Shown here: piece after piece, positions 25,374-34,999 of the stretch
Position numbering within the stretch: the stretch's first letter is position 1
Layout of the letters: the number at the start of each line of letters is the position of its first letter
NCBI GenBank assembly: GCA_036322835.1
Contig: AP027304.1
Coordinates: 1,302,001-1,366,000, forward strand
DNA: 64,000 nucleotides
Reading direction: 5' to 3'
DNA from: Tenuifilaceae bacterium CYCD
GTDB taxonomy: Bacteria > Bacteroidota > Bacteroidia > Bacteroidales > Tenuifilaceae
Made by a program: the position numbers and the translations under genes
The notes under the pieces: generated by a model
What the model was told of the DNA's origin: nothing
Seen by the model: only the letters and a program-made list of their open reading frames with translations
The model's database searches: none

Positions 25374-27176
25374 ATGCAGGGGATAAGAAATATTGCGATA
25401 ATTGCGCACGTGGATCATGGGAAGACCACATTGGTGGACAAAATGATTATACAGGGTAAACTTTTCAAGGATCACGAAAAGCCCGGCGAATTAATTCTCG
25501 ATAGCAATGATTTAGAACGTGAAAGAGGCATAACCATTCTTGCTAAGAACGTTTCTGTTAACTATAAGGGTTACAAAATCAACATCATAGACACCCCTGG
25601 CCACTCCGACTTTGGTGGTGAGGTGGAGCGTGTGCTAAATATGGCCGATGGAGTTTTACTCCTTGTTGATGCCTTTGAGGGCACTATGCCTCAAACTCGC
25701 TTTGTGCTTCAAAAAGCGCTTGCTTTAGGACTAAAGCCGATTGTGGTCATCAACAAGGTTGATAAGCCAAATTGTCGCCCAGAGGAAGTGCAGGAGCAAG
25801 TGTTTGAATTGATGTTCAATCTTGATGCAACCGAGGAGCAGTTGAATTTCCCAACAATATATGGTAGCGCTAAGCACAACTGGATGTCCGATGATTGGCG
25901 GAAACCATCAGGAGATATCACTCCCCTTCTCGATAAAATTATTGAATACGTTCCCGCACCAAAACAACTAAAGGGAACGCCACAGCTCCTAATTACCTCG
26001 CTCGATTACTCTAGCTATGTTGGACGAATTGCTATTGGTCGTTTGCATAGGGGAACACTAACCTCGGGTCAGTCGGTATCGTTGGCAAAGCATAATGGCC
26101 AGGTTATTCGCACCAAAATTAAAGAGCTCCTTGTTTTTGAAGGATTAGAAAAGCGAAAAGTTGATACCGTTGTTTCCGGTGATATTTGTGCACTGGTTGG
26201 TATTGAGGATTTTGAAATTGGCGATACTATAGCCGATTTGGAGAATCCAGAACCATTACCAACAATTGCTGTTGACGAGCCAACCATGAGCATGCTTTTC
26301 ACCATTAACGATTCACCTTTCTTTGGCAAGGACGGTAAATATGTGACATCACGCCACATTAAGGATCGGCTTGATAAAGAGCTGGAAAAGAATCTTGCGT
26401 TGCGTGTTGAATCTACAGATTCTGCTGATTCTTTCATGGTATATGGCCGAGGTGTACTTCATTTATCGGTGCTGATTGAAACAATGCGACGCGAGGGCTA
26501 TGAGTTGCAGGTTGGCCAGCCAAAGGTTATCATTAAAATGGTTGGAGGCGAAAGGTGCGAGCCAATAGAATTCTTAACAGTCGATTTACCTGAAGAAGTT
26601 TCAGGAAAAGCCATAGAGCAGGTTACCCGTCGTCGTGGAACATTGTTAACCATGGAGCGCCGTGGCGACAGAATTCACCTTGAGTTTGAAATTCCATCGA
26701 GGGGAATTATTGGGTTGCGTAATATATTGCTTACTGCCACTGCAGGTGAGGCTGTAATTGCGCACCGCTTTAAGGATTTTGAACCATACCGTGGTGAAAT
26801 AGAAACTCGTGTTAATGGATCGCTTATTGCCATGGAGAGCGGAACATCCTATGCTTATGCTATAAACAAGTTGCAGGATCGTGGGTCTTTCTTTATCGAC
26901 GAGCACGAGGATGTTTATGCTGGGCAGGTTATCGGAGAAAATTCGCGTGCGGGCGATATTGTGGTTAATGTTACTAAATCCAAAAAATTAACCAATATGC
27001 GCGCCTCTGGTTCCGACGAAAAAGCCTTTTTGGCACCACCACGAAAGTTTAGTTTAGAAGAAGCCCTTGAGTATATTCAGGAGGATGAATACGTTGAAAT
27101 AACACCAAAATCGATGCGATTGCGTAAGATTTATCTCGATGAAAATGAACGTAAGCGCCGATCAAAAAATGGTTAA
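25374..27176 (+). CDS. typA: ribosome-associated translational GTPase TypA/BipA
   Basis: The 600-residue protein has the normal TypA length. GTPase motifs are intact: G1 [10 protein letters not shown]2 around RGITI, G3 [12 protein letters not shown] and G4 NKVDKP. Domain II, two EF-G-like domains and the TypA-specific C-terminal domain follow, with the conserved RGIIGLR in the EF-G domain V region. It binds ribosomes and helps late 50S assembly and growth under stress. It is a single gene with a TAnnTTTG promoter close upstream. Confidence 0.95.
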   Translation: MQGIRNIAIIAHVDHGKTTLVDKMIIQGKLFKDHEKPGELILDSNDLERERGITILAKNVSVNYKGYKINIIDTPGHSDFGGEVERVLNMADGVLLLVDAFEGTMPQTRFVLQKALALGLKPIVVINKVDKPNCRPEEVQEQVFELMFNLDATEEQLNFPTIYGSAKHNWMSDDWRKPSGDITPLLDKIIEYVPAPKQLKGTPQLLITSLDYSSYVGRIAIGRLHRGTLTSGQSVSLAKHNGQVIRTKIKELLVFEGLEKRKVDTVVSGDICALVGIEDFEIGDTIADLENPEPLPTIAVDEPTMSMLFTINDSPFFGKDGKYVTSRHIKDRLDKELEKNLALRVESTDSADSFMVYGRGVLHLSVLIETMRREGYELQVGQPKVIIKMVGGERCEPIEFLTVDLPEEVSGKAIEQVTRRRGTLLTMERRGDRIHLEFEIPSRGIIGLRNILLTATAGEAVIAHRFKDFEPYRGEIETRVNGSLIAMESGTSYAYAINKLQDRGSFFIDEHEDVYAGQVIGENSRAGDIVVNVTKSKKLTNMRASGSDEKAFLAPPRKFSLEEALEYIQEDEYVEITPKSMRLRKIYLDENERKRRSKNG

Positions 27177-27247
27177 TGCTAAACGGTTCACTTGTCGGTC
27201 AATCTTTAACTTTCAATGTTTCTTTTATATATTTTTAGCTCATTTTT

Positions 27248-27275
27248 TTGATTCTATGTAATTTTTATAACTTTG
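27248..27275 (+). promoter_or_regulatory. promoter of the yceD-rpmF-plsX-fabH operon
   Basis: TAACTTTG at 27268-27275 is a good -7 box, with TTTG ending at 27250 as a possible -33 element 17 bases upstream. The box covers the TTG at 27273, so that codon cannot be the start; the GTG at 27297 is favoured. Confidence 0.6.
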
Positions 27276-27296
27276 CACTTTGTTTTTTGGATAGTT

Positions 27297-27827
27297 GTGG
27301 GTAATACATTTGATGCATATTCAATTAATTTCAAGGGACTTAAACTTGGAAAACACTCGTTTGAATTCGAATTAAACGATGCCTTTTTCCGTGAGTATGA
27401 GGAGGGTGAAATTAGCCGGGGACACCTAAAGGCGGTTGTCAATCTTAATAGGCAGAATCATTTGCTGGAATTTAAGATAAGCATAAAGGGTTCCGTGCAG
27501 GTTGTGTGCGATAGGTGTCTAGAACTTTTTGAGTTGCCGATAACTTACAAAGGAGAGTTGTTTGCTAAGATTGGATCAACTGATGAGGAGCAAACTAATG
27601 ATGAAATAATATTCCTTTCGGAAGAGGATCATGAGGTGAATTTGGCGCAGTACCTTTACGAAAGTGTTTGTTTAAGTTTACCATTAACCCGGTATCATGG
27701 GATAAATGGAACAAATATTAACGATTGCGATAAGGAGATGCTTGCAAAGATGAATATTGTTTCTGATAGCAACACTTCTGAAATCGATCCAAGGTGGGAA
27801 AAATTACGAAAACTAAAGAATAACTAA
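27297..27827 (+). CDS. yceD: DUF177/YceD-family protein
   Basis: Starting at GTG 27297 gives 176 residues that open with GNTFDAYSINFKGLKLGKHS, the normal YceD N-terminus. The hallmark CDRCLELFELP sits near residue 65, and an acidic stretch follows. YceD genes are almost always just before rpmF; in plants and E. coli the family is linked to 23S rRNA/50S assembly, and the acidic C-terminal part fits RNA or protein contact. It leads the operon rpmF-plsX-fabH, 24 bases before rpmF. The upstream TTG start is excluded by the promoter position. Confidence 0.85.
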   Translation: MGNTFDAYSINFKGLKLGKHSFEFELNDAFFREYEEGEISRGHLKAVVNLNRQNHLLEFKISIKGSVQVVCDRCLELFELPITYKGELFAKIGSTDEEQTNDEIIFLSEEDHEVNLAQYLYESVCLSLPLTRYHGINGTNINDCDKEMLAKMNIVSDSNTSEIDPRWEKLRKLKNN

Positions 27828-27851
27828 GTTTTACTATTAATAATTTGAAAA

Positions 27852-28037
27852 ATGGCACATCCAAAATCAAAGATTTCCAAGCAGAGAAGAAATAAGCGAA
27901 GAACTCACTACAAAGCTAGCGTTCCTACATTATCAACTTGCTCAAATTGTGGTTCAGCTGTTGAGTATCACAGGGTTTGCCCCGAGTGTGGTTTCTACCG
28001 TGGAAAACAAGCAATCGAAAAGGCTGTTAACGCCTAG
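27852..28037 (+). CDS. rpmF: 50S ribosomal protein L32
   Basis: The 61-residue protein begins MAHPKSKISKQRRNKRR and has the four-Cys zinc ribbon (CSNCGSAVEYHRVCPECGFY), so this is the zinc-binding form. Its position between yceD and plsX is the conserved one linking ribosome and lipid synthesis. Confidence 0.97.
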   Translation: MAHPKSKISKQRRNKRRTHYKASVPTLSTCSNCGSAVEYHRVCPECGFYRGKQAIEKAVNA

Positions 28038-28068
28038 TAATATCAACCATTAATTTACAAAATTAGTG

Positions 28069-29010
28069 ATGAGAATTGGCGTTGATGCGATGGGAGGAGA
28101 TTTCGCACCCGATGCAGTTGTGTCGGGTGCCGTTTTAGCCCTAAACCATCTCAATGCTGGCGAGAGAATAGTTCTCTTTGGCAATCAGGATGTTATTATC
28201 AATCTTCTCCAAAAGGAAAATGTAAGTCCTGATAAATTTGATATTATTCATACCACCGAGGTAATTGAGATGGGCGATAACCCATCAAAATCATTTGCAA
28301 AAAAGCCCGATTCTAGTATTGTTAAAGGCTTTATGGCTTTAGCTGCTGGTAAAATTGATGGCTTTGCAAGCGCAGGTAGTACCGGCGCTATGATGGTGGG
28401 CGCAATGATGGTTATAAAGCAAATTCCTGGAGTTATTCGTCCTGCAATTGCTGGATTTATTCCGGTATCGGATAAAAAGGTGAATCTTTTACTCGATGTG
28501 GGATTAAATCCCGATTGTCGTCCTGATGTACTGTACCAGTATGGAATTCTTGGTTCAATCTACGCAAAACGGGTTTTAGGCGTCGAAAATCCTAGAATCT
28601 CGCTATTAAACATTGGCGAAGAGGACGAAAAGGGAAATTTGGTTTCAAAAGGAGCCTTTGAGTTGATGAAGGATTCCCCCGATTTTAACTTTGTTGGAAA
28701 TGTTGAGGGTCATCATTTATTCCACGACAAAAAGGCTGATGTTGTAGTATGCGATGGTTTTGTAGGAAACATTGTACTTAAGGAGGCCGAAGCATTCTAC
28801 CACTTGCTAAAGAAATTTACCCCTGAGAATAGTTTTATTGAGCGCTTTAACTCCGAGAATTATGGTGGTACACCAGTGCTTGGGGTTAACAAGCCTGTAA
28901 TAATAGCTCATGGAGCATCGAGCCCCAAAGCAATAATGAATATGATTATTCAAACTCGCGAGGTTATATCATCGGAACTATGCGAGAAAATTAAACAAGC
29001 ATTCAGCTAA
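28069..29010 (+). CDS. plsX: phosphate acyltransferase PlsX
   Basis: The ATG at 28069 (MRIGVDAMGGDFAPDAVV) is preferred over an adjacent GTG at 28066. The 313-residue protein has the family landmarks DAMGGDFAP, SAGSTGAMM and GFVGNIVLK. It makes acyl-phosphate from acyl-ACP, the first step of phospholipid synthesis with PlsY. The stop overlaps the start of fabH (TAATG), so translation is coupled. Confidence 0.95.
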   Translation: MRIGVDAMGGDFAPDAVVSGAVLALNHLNAGERIVLFGNQDVIINLLQKENVSPDKFDIIHTTEVIEMGDNPSKSFAKKPDSSIVKGFMALAAGKIDGFASAGSTGAMMVGAMMVIKQIPGVIRPAIAGFIPVSDKKVNLLLDVGLNPDCRPDVLYQYGILGSIYAKRVLGVENPRISLLNIGEEDEKGNLVSKGAFELMKDSPDFNFVGNVEGHHLFHDKKADVVVCDGFVGNIVLKEAEAFYHLLKKFTPENSFIERFNSENYGGTPVLGVNKPVIIAHGASSPKAIMNMIIQTREVISSELCEKIKQAFS

Positions 29011-30020
29011 TGGGAAAAATTACTGCCGCAATCACCGGTGTTGGGGGATTTGTCCCCGACTACATTCTTACCAATGAAGAACTCAGCAGAATGGTTGATA
29101 CCACTGATGAGTGGATTATGACTCGAATTGGTATTAAAGAACGTCACATTTTAAAGGGCGAAGGATTAGGAACTTCGGACATGGCCGTTCATGCTGTGAA
29201 CGAGTTGCTCCGTAAAACCAACACTAAGCCCGAAGAGGTGGATATGTTGATTTGCGGCGTGGTTACACCCGATATGCAGTTTCCTGCCACGGCAAACATT
29301 ATAAGCGATAAATGCGGCATTAAAAACGCCTTTGGATACGATATGAATGCAGGTTGTTCCAGTTTTCTTTATGCGTTGGTAACTGCATCTAAATTTGTTG
29401 AAACAGGTTCACATAAAAAAGTTATTGTAGTTGGAGCCGATAAGATGTCTTCAATTACCGATTATACGGATCGTGCAACATGTCCTATCTTTGGCGATGG
29501 CGCTGGTGCTGTTTTGCTTGAGCCTTGCGAGGATGGCTATGGAGTTATTGATTCCAAAATGCAGGTTGACGGTTCTGGCCGTAAGCACTTGCATCAGGTT
29601 GCAGGGGGGTCGTGCTACCCCGCTTCAATAGAAACCGTTACTAAACGTCAACACTATATCTACCAAGAAGGACAGCCTGTTTTTAAGGCTGCGGTTTCAA
29701 ATATGGCCGATGTTTCTGTTGAGATGATGCAGCGCAATAACATTACCCCTGAGACATTGGCATGGTTAGTGCCTCATCAGGCTAACATGCGCATTATTGA
29801 GGCAACCGCTCATAGAATGGGAATTAGCAAGGAGCAGGTAATGATCAATATCCAAAAATATGGTAACACAACAAGCGCAACCATTCCGTTGTGCCTTTGG
29901 GAGTGGGAGACTAAATTAAGAAAAGGAGATAATATTATTATTGCAACTTTTGGTGCAGGGTTTACTTGGGGGGCCATCTATGTAAAGTGGGCCTATGACG
30001 GAGATAAGGTAAAGAAATAA
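29010..30020 (+). CDS. fabH: beta-ketoacyl-ACP synthase III
   Basis: The 336-residue protein has the FabH triad: Cys in DMNAGCSSFLYAL (about residue 118), His in WLVPHQANMR (about 254) and Asn in KYGNTTSA (about 288). The N-terminus with TDEWIMTRIGIKERH is typical. It condenses acetyl- or branched acyl-CoA with malonyl-ACP to start fatty acid synthesis. It ends the operon, with a strong terminator 23 bases on. Confidence 0.95.
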   Translation: MGKITAAITGVGGFVPDYILTNEELSRMVDTTDEWIMTRIGIKERHILKGEGLGTSDMAVHAVNELLRKTNTKPEEVDMLICGVVTPDMQFPATANIISDKCGIKNAFGYDMNAGCSSFLYALVTASKFVETGSHKKVIVVGADKMSSITDYTDRATCPIFGDGAGAVLLEPCEDGYGVIDSKMQVDGSGRKHLHQVAGGSCYPASIETVTKRQHYIYQEGQPVFKAAVSNMADVSVEMMQRNNITPETLAWLVPHQANMRIIEATAHRMGISKEQVMINIQKYGNTTSATIPLCLWEWETKLRKGDNIIIATFGAGFTWGAIYVKWAYDGDKVKK

Positions 30021-30042
30021 TTATATTATAAGCATTTTTTTG

Positions 30043-30071
30043 AGCCGAGGATTTTATACCTCGGCTTTTTG
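30043..30071 (+). terminator. terminator of the yceD-fabH operon
   Basis: A perfect 8-bp stem (30043-30050 with 30059-30066) with an 8-base loop is followed by five T. Confidence 0.85.
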
Positions 30072-30207
30072 TTTGAGTATTTATCACAGTTTTCGTGGTT
30101 TTTATATTAGGCACGGTATTTGATCATCAAAAAAACTAATTTTCATTGCTTTATGATTTTGAATATTTTTAAATTTAGGTTGATTTAACTAAACTAATTC
30201 TAATAAT

Positions 30208-31245
30208 ATGAAACGTATAATTTCCACTCTCTTTTGCATTCTCATCGTATCATTTGCAGTTTCTGGCAGTGACGATGATTTACTAAAACAAGATATAGGA
30301 GCAATAGCCAAAGAATTAATTTCGAAGTATCCAGGCAGTTCAAAGGCAAAAATCGCTATTCTACAGTTCAGAACCGGGCAGAATAAAACAACCCTCTTTA
30401 ATACTTACATCCAGGATCAGCTTCTAATGAATTACCAAAACAGTCGGTTTGATGTTATCGATCAGAATGAAATCAATAAAATTATTGATGAGTACGGTTG
30501 GTCTTTAGACAAGTGTACCGATTTTAAGAGTTACTCCGAATTGAGCGAAATTATTTTCAGGAAAATTGGAGTTGTTCCAAGCGCCTTTATTTACGGTCAA
30601 ATTAACGATAATGACGAAACGATCACCCTAACAGCATATATTGTCCCTAATGGTATAAAAAGCACCAATATATCATCAACCCGAATCTTCAATTCAAGCG
30701 CTGTCACCGACAAACTTTTCGGGAAACAAATACGTCAGCCTAAAAAGGAAGAACCAACGGTTGTTATAGTTGAAAAACCGGTTGTTGTAGAGAAAGAAGT
30801 TGTGAAAGAGGTGGTTGTTGAAAAACCTGTTTATATCGAAAAACCTGTTTATGTTGAGAAAAAAGAGGCTGAGTCAGCATCAGTAACCAAAGGATACGTT
30901 CAAAATTTAGGTGATATGGAGTTTGAGATGACTGATGTTACTTTTAAGGGTGATAGAGTAGAGGTTGGTCTAAAAGTGGTGAATAATCAATCCGACGATA
31001 AAATTAACTATTTGGAGTGTCGTTTTATTGATGAGGAAGGCAATGAGTTTGAGAGTGGTTATGCTGGCAGTTCTTTTAGGGATAGAGATTTAATAGAGAA
31101 AGTACCAATTAAAGGAACCATATCCTTTAGGGGCGATAATATTGGAAAAGCGCAGAGCATGAACGTTATTGAGATAAAAGTAATTGGGCGAAATAATTCG
31201 TTACTTGGTACTCTGCGATTCCGCAATGTGCCCATAGCGAGGTAG
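30208..31245 (+). CDS. secreted CsgG/FlgO-like protein with Val-Glu-Lys-Pro linker
   Basis: The 345-residue protein has a signal peptide (MKRIISTLFCILIVSFAVSG). The first domain (about 30-180) contains KIAILQFRTG and FDVIDQNEINKII, the pattern of CsgG- or FlgO-type envelope domains that open with IAVLPF and then a synthetase-like stretch. A linker (185-225) repeats VVVEKP, VVVEKE and PVYIEKP units. The last domain (230-345) looks like a beta-sandwich (YVQNLGDMEFEMTDVTFKG to NVIEIKVIGR). The linker could span peptidoglycan or carry the C-terminal domain away from the membrane. No lipobox Cys is present. It is a single gene with its own terminator. Confidence 0.5.
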   Translation: MKRIISTLFCILIVSFAVSGSDDDLLKQDIGAIAKELISKYPGSSKAKIAILQFRTGQNKTTLFNTYIQDQLLMNYQNSRFDVIDQNEINKIIDEYGWSLDKCTDFKSYSELSEIIFRKIGVVPSAFIYGQINDNDETITLTAYIVPNGIKSTNISSTRIFNSSAVTDKLFGKQIRQPKKEEPTVVIVEKPVVVEKEVVKEVVVEKPVYIEKPVYVEKKEAESASVTKGYVQNLGDMEFEMTDVTFKGDRVEVGLKVVNNQSDDKINYLECRFIDEEGNEFESGYAGSSFRDRDLIEKVPIKGTISFRGDNIGKAQSMNVIEIKVIGRNNSLLGTLRFRNVPIAR

Positions 31246-31260
31246 GTATTGTTGAGTAAA

Positions 31261-31284
31261 AAGGGCTGATGATTCAGCCCTTTT
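31261..31284 (+). terminator. bidirectional terminator between the CsgG-like gene and frr
   Basis: A 9-bp stem (31261-31269 with 31274-31282) with a 4-base loop has T-rich flanks on both strands, between convergent genes. Confidence 0.8.
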
Positions 31285-31287
31285 CTT

Positions 31288-31854
31288 CTATACAGTCATT
31301 ATCTCTTTTTCCTTTTTATCCAGATGCTCATCAACCTTTTTGTTGTAAGTATCCGTTATTTTTTGAACTTTGGTTTCGGAATCCTTTGCAACATCTTCGG
31401 CTAAGCCGTTTTTCTGCATTTTTTTGATTTCCTCAAGAGCATCGCGCCTTGCATTGCGGATACTTACGCGGGCATTTTCTCCTTCGTGCTTAACTTGCTT
31501 AACCAAGTCCTTACGACGCTCCTCTGTTAAAGGAGGAACCATTATTCGAACAGTTTCTCCATTATTTTGAGGATTGAAACCAAGGTTAGCTGCCATGATT
31601 GCACGCTCAATAGGATCTATCATCTTTTTTTCCCATGGTTGAATAACAATGGTTCTAGCATCGGGGCTACCAACGCTTGCAACCTGAGCCAAAGGAGTCA
31701 TTGTACCGTAGTAATCCACCATAACACCAGAGAGTACGTTTGGATTCGCTTTTCCGGCACGGATTACTCTAAGTTCGTTTTCGAGGTGATCAACAGCTTT
31801 AGACATTAGTCCTTCGGCTGTATTTATAACTTTCTTTGCATCATCGGGAGTCAT
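31288..31854 (-). CDS. frr: ribosome recycling factor
   Basis: The 188-residue protein has the RRF signature: L-R-AGKANPNVL near residue 36, VDYYGTMTPLAQVASV, and a C-terminal three-helix bundle rich in Lys and Glu (LTEERRKDLVKQVKHEGE). With EF-G it splits ribosomes after termination. It follows pyrH by 34 bases in the usual pyrH-frr order. Confidence 0.96.
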   Translation of the reverse strand: MTPDDAKKVINTAEGLMSKAVDHLENELRVIRAGKANPNVLSGVMVDYYGTMTPLAQVASVGSPDARTIVIQPWEKKMIDPIERAIMAANLGFNPQNNGETVRIMVPPLTEERRKDLVKQVKHEGENARVSIRNARRDALEEIKKMQKNGLAEDVAKDSETKVQKITDTYNKKVDEHLDKKEKEIMTV

Positions 31855-31888
31855 ATTCTTATCTATTTAAATTCGGGAATAAAAATAT

Positions 31889-32599
31889 TTAATTTTTAAC
31901 TAATGTACCAATTTTTTCTCCCAAAACAACCTTTTTTAGGTTTCCATTGGTGTTCATGTCGAAAACATAAATAGAAAGATTATTTTCGCTGCACATGGTG
32001 AATGCAGTTAAATCCATCACTTTTAATTTTTTCTCGTATGCCTCGGTAAATGTAATTTCATCGAACTTCGTGGCAGTTTTATCCTTTTCAGGATCGGCTG
32101 TATAGACGCCATCCACGCGGGTTCCTTTCAGTAAAACGTCGGCTTCAATCTCAACACCCCGCAACGCTGATGCAGTATCGGTTGTAAAGAAAGGGTTTCC
32201 TGTTCCTCCTGCAATTATGCAGACAAATCCCTGCTTGAATGCATCCAAAACTTTAGCCTTTGAGTAAAGCTCGCCAACTGGCTCCATCTTGGTTGCAGTA
32301 AAAACCTTTGCTTTACCACCAGCACCCTCAATGGCCGATTGAATTGCCAAACTATTGATAACAGTAGCAAGCATTCCCATTTGATCGCCCTTTACCCTAT
32401 CGAAACCCTTAGAAACTCCAGTAAGGCCACGGAATATATTTCCTCCACCAATTACAATTCCTATCTCAACGCCCATCTCGGCAATCTCTTTTATTTGCTC
32501 CCCATAGGAATTCAAAATAGAAGTATTAATACCGTATTTATCATCGCCCATGAGCGCTTCGCCGCTGAGTTTTAGGAGAATTCGTTTATATTTTAACAT
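31889..32599 (-). CDS. pyrH: uridylate kinase
   Basis: The ATG at 32599 (MLKYKRILLKLSGEALMG) gives 236 residues, the normal PyrH length; the 38-residue extension upstream is not conserved. Motifs include VIGGGNIFRG, GGTGNPFFTTDTA and the uridine-pocket DAFK stretch. It phosphorylates UMP to UDP and belongs to the amino acid kinase fold, not the eukaryotic UMP kinase fold. Confidence 0.95.
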   Translation of the reverse strand: MLKYKRILLKLSGEALMGDDKYGINTSILNSYGEQIKEIAEMGVEIGIVIGGGNIFRGLTGVSKGFDRVKGDQMGMLATVINSLAIQSAIEGAGGKAKVFTATKMEPVGELYSKAKVLDAFKQGFVCIIAGGTGNPFFTTDTASALRGVEIEADVLLKGTRVDGVYTADPEKDKTATKFDEITFTEAYEKKLKVMDLTAFTMCSENNLSIYVFDMNTNGNLKKVVLGEKIGTLVKN

Positions 32600-32724
32600 T
32601 ATAATTATTTTAGTTTGAAGGCATAAAGATATTAAATTATATCGCAAAATATGTTGACAAATAAAATGGCCTATTCTTCTTGTGTTTAAATATGTTATGT
32701 GATCAATTTTCAATGTTTCATAAA

Positions 32725-32751
32725 AAAGAGAGAGGGTTAACCTCTCTCTTT
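32725..32751 (-). terminator. terminator after the barrel gene at 32775
   Basis: A perfect 11-bp stem (32725-32735 with 32741-32751) has a 5-base loop and a T run on the minus strand, 23 bases beyond the stop. Confidence 0.8.
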
Positions 32752-32774
32752 AACTATGATCTTGCTTTAATATG

Positions 32775-33362
32775 CTATAATGTAACTACTATGCCTATGT
32801 TTAATCCAAATCCACCTACCTTGTCTTCATACTTATTGTCTTTCACATTTTTAACTTTTGCGTAGTCATATCCTAGACTAGCCTCGAATGCCACAAGGTC
32901 ATTTATAAAATAAGCGGCACCGGCTGCTACTCCTAAAGCAACTCCATTGAACTTATTCACATCATTATCCGATCCTGCAATATGTAGATAACCTAACTGT
33001 GCTTTGCCAAAAGGTTTAAAACTTCCTGCTTCAAAGTAGTATTTTCCAAAGAAAGCCATTCCAAAAGTTCGGGAAGGATCGGACCAGGCTTCATTGTCAA
33101 CTTTTTCCTTTTCGGAGGAGTATGACAAATCTAATCCTATTGCTAATTTATCCATTATAAAATATCCAACTTCAGGAGAAAACTCAAATGATGATATTTT
33201 AATTTTTTTAGTAGTTGTGCCATCATATCTGTAGGTACTTTTACTCGAAAGAAAAGATAGATTAGAGGTTCCTCCAACTAAAAACCTTCCTTTCTGAATT
33301 TGAGCGTTTACGGAAAACGCAATAAACAAAACAACAACAAAAAGTGTAATTTTTTTTATCAT
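32775..33362 (-). CDS. small outer-membrane beta-barrel protein
   Basis: The 195-residue protein has a signal peptide (MIKKITLFVVVLFIAFSVNA). Mature residues start QIQKGRFLVGGTSNLSF and show alternating strands through FEFSPEVGYFIMDKLAIGLDLSYS and ALGVAAGAAYFINDLVAFEASLGY to a final GFGLNIGIVV. This is the common Bacteroidota OmpW/OmpA-barrel-like layout without an OmpA peptidoglycan domain. Single gene; function unknown. Confidence 0.65.
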   Translation of the reverse strand: MIKKITLFVVVLFIAFSVNAQIQKGRFLVGGTSNLSFLSSKSTYRYDGTTTKKIKISSFEFSPEVGYFIMDKLAIGLDLSYSSEKEKVDNEAWSDPSRTFGMAFFGKYYFEAGSFKPFGKAQLGYLHIAGSDNDVNKFNGVALGVAAGAAYFINDLVAFEASLGYDYAKVKNVKDNKYEDKVGGFGLNIGIVVTL

Positions 33363-33450
33363 GGCTTTTATTTTAAGTTAATAACATTAATCAATATAAA
33401 ACAATATTAATTGCATGAGTTAAGGTTCGAATTTTAACGAATAACAAAAA

Positions 33451-34647
33451 CTATTCGGTTACTTCCATTCTTAAAAGAGATGCCGCAAGTTTTAGCACTT
33501 CAACCTTATTGCCCGGAACGAAAAGATGATGGTTCCCGAATGGGTTGCTGGTAAAATATCGGTTTGCAGAATCAGAAATTTCAACCTCCAGCTGAGTTCT
33601 ACACGCCGTTTTTAGCTTAGGGTGTGAAATTACTTTTGCGCATGTAATGAAAACTTTTCCCAATGTATTGTCGAAACGGAAAATAGTAACCTCCTCGGCC
33701 TTTAAATCTCCTGCAATGGCTTGTCCCTTATTTGTTTCGTAATGAGTATCAACCTTAAATGTGTTCAGTAGATTAACCGGCACTGTACAGTGGGCAAATA
33801 GCCCCTTGTTTCCTTCAACAAAAATGGTGTTAGCCATCCATGGGATTGTACCACATACTTCGCTTGCAAACATTAACCCAGCTGCGCTACAATTATCGGC
33901 CTCGCAAGCGGAAGGTATATCATCCATGTTTAATTTTGCCAATGCCAAGCAAGCGGTGTGACCCGTTTGATTTACTAGTGGAAAGCACTCAACCGATAAT
34001 GCATTGAGTTTATAGAAAGGAATCAGCGAAGCCAATCCTTCATAGATCTTGCCGCTTTCAATCAGTTCACCCTTATTTTCAGCACAGCTAAAAAGTGATG
34101 TAAAATCTGGGGCAATCTGTTTTACCTCATCAAACACTATATCGGACCAAGAGATGTCAACTTGTTCAATACCCATCCTGCTTTGTAATAAAAACGGGCT
34201 TACCGTGGAGGACACTAACCACTCGGAGGAGTTGCCCACAACTCCAAGGCGTTGTCCGTGTAAGCGACGAATACCATTCAGCGCATGGTAAAAATTCTCA
34301 ACCATACTTGGTGCTTCAGGGCTATCGGCATTAATAAGTATGGATGAAATGTTATGTTGATTCATCCATGCTTTAACCTCGGTAGCCGCAGCCCAAGAAT
34401 TACCCTCCTTTGATGCCAGCATCAAATAAAAGCGATACTCCTGAACCAACTCAATGGCTATACGCTCCGATCCTCCGGTTAAAAACATTAAAACATCCGG
34501 CTTGTCATTTGCAAACTCAACCTGTTCGGGGTTGAACAAACCCATGTATTTCTTCTTAGCCTTGTCGAAAACAGAAATTTCCGCGGCAGGGAATGCAAGC
34601 AGTTTAACTCTCAACCGCTCAAGATTTAAAAGTAAGTTATTGTTCAT
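33451..34647 (-). CDS. L-fucose/L-arabinose isomerase-fold protein
   Basis: The 398-residue soluble protein carries late motifs of the fucose-isomerase-like family: the IPSACEADNCSAAGL stretch (about 243-257) with the metal-ligand Glu and Asp, then PWMANTIF, and the His pair FGNHHLFVPGN near 375. The N-terminal half has the Rossmann-like FLTGGSERIAIELV and GQRLGVVGNSSEW segments. Members interconvert aldoses and ketoses or act on related sugars. Identity to a named isomerase is not clear and no sugar kinase or transporter is next to it. The gene is isolated on the minus strand. Confidence 0.55.
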   Translation of the reverse strand: MNNNLLLNLERLRVKLLAFPAAEISVFDKAKKKYMGLFNPEQVEFANDKPDVLMFLTGGSERIAIELVQEYRFYLMLASKEGNSWAAATEVKAWMNQHNISSILINADSPEAPSMVENFYHALNGIRRLHGQRLGVVGNSSEWLVSSTVSPFLLQSRMGIEQVDISWSDIVFDEVKQIAPDFTSLFSCAENKGELIESGKIYEGLASLIPFYKLNALSVECFPLVNQTGHTACLALAKLNMDDIPSACEADNCSAAGLMFASEVCGTIPWMANTIFVEGNKGLFAHCTVPVNLLNTFKVDTHYETNKGQAIAGDLKAEEVTIFRFDNTLGKVFITCAKVISHPKLKTACRTQLEVEISDSANRYFTSNPFGNHHLFVPGNKVEVLKLAASLLRMEVTE

Positions 34648-34999
34648 TGCTATTTTTTGTTTTGCTATTAATTATCTATCCCAAAATTTAAGTAAAAGCG
34701 CCAATCCTCTGACGTATTGCCAATTTTTTCTCCCTAATCGATCTCTAACTACATTTTAAACAGGAACTACAAATATATATTGTCCGAGCATTCCATGCGC
34801 ATAAATTAAACTATACCTAGCAAAATTTATTAACTACCACTCATCTTTTAGCCACGGATCAAACCCATGGCCATTAATTTAGAATGGTTTGTTTTATATT
34901 TGGTGCAATTTAGATGAATTAACTTTACCACAAATAAATATATATTCCTTACTTTGAGGATTATGCCTTAATGTCTTAACTTTATTAAAAATTACAACG
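34648..34999. other. intergenic region of 352 bp with one promoter box
   Basis: Between the divergent genes at 33451 and 35000 I see no ORF with a plausible start and no stable hairpin. TATATTTG at 34895-34902 fits a -7 box for the plus-strand operon and would leave about 90 bases of untranslated leader. Nothing else recognisable. Confidence 0.45.
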
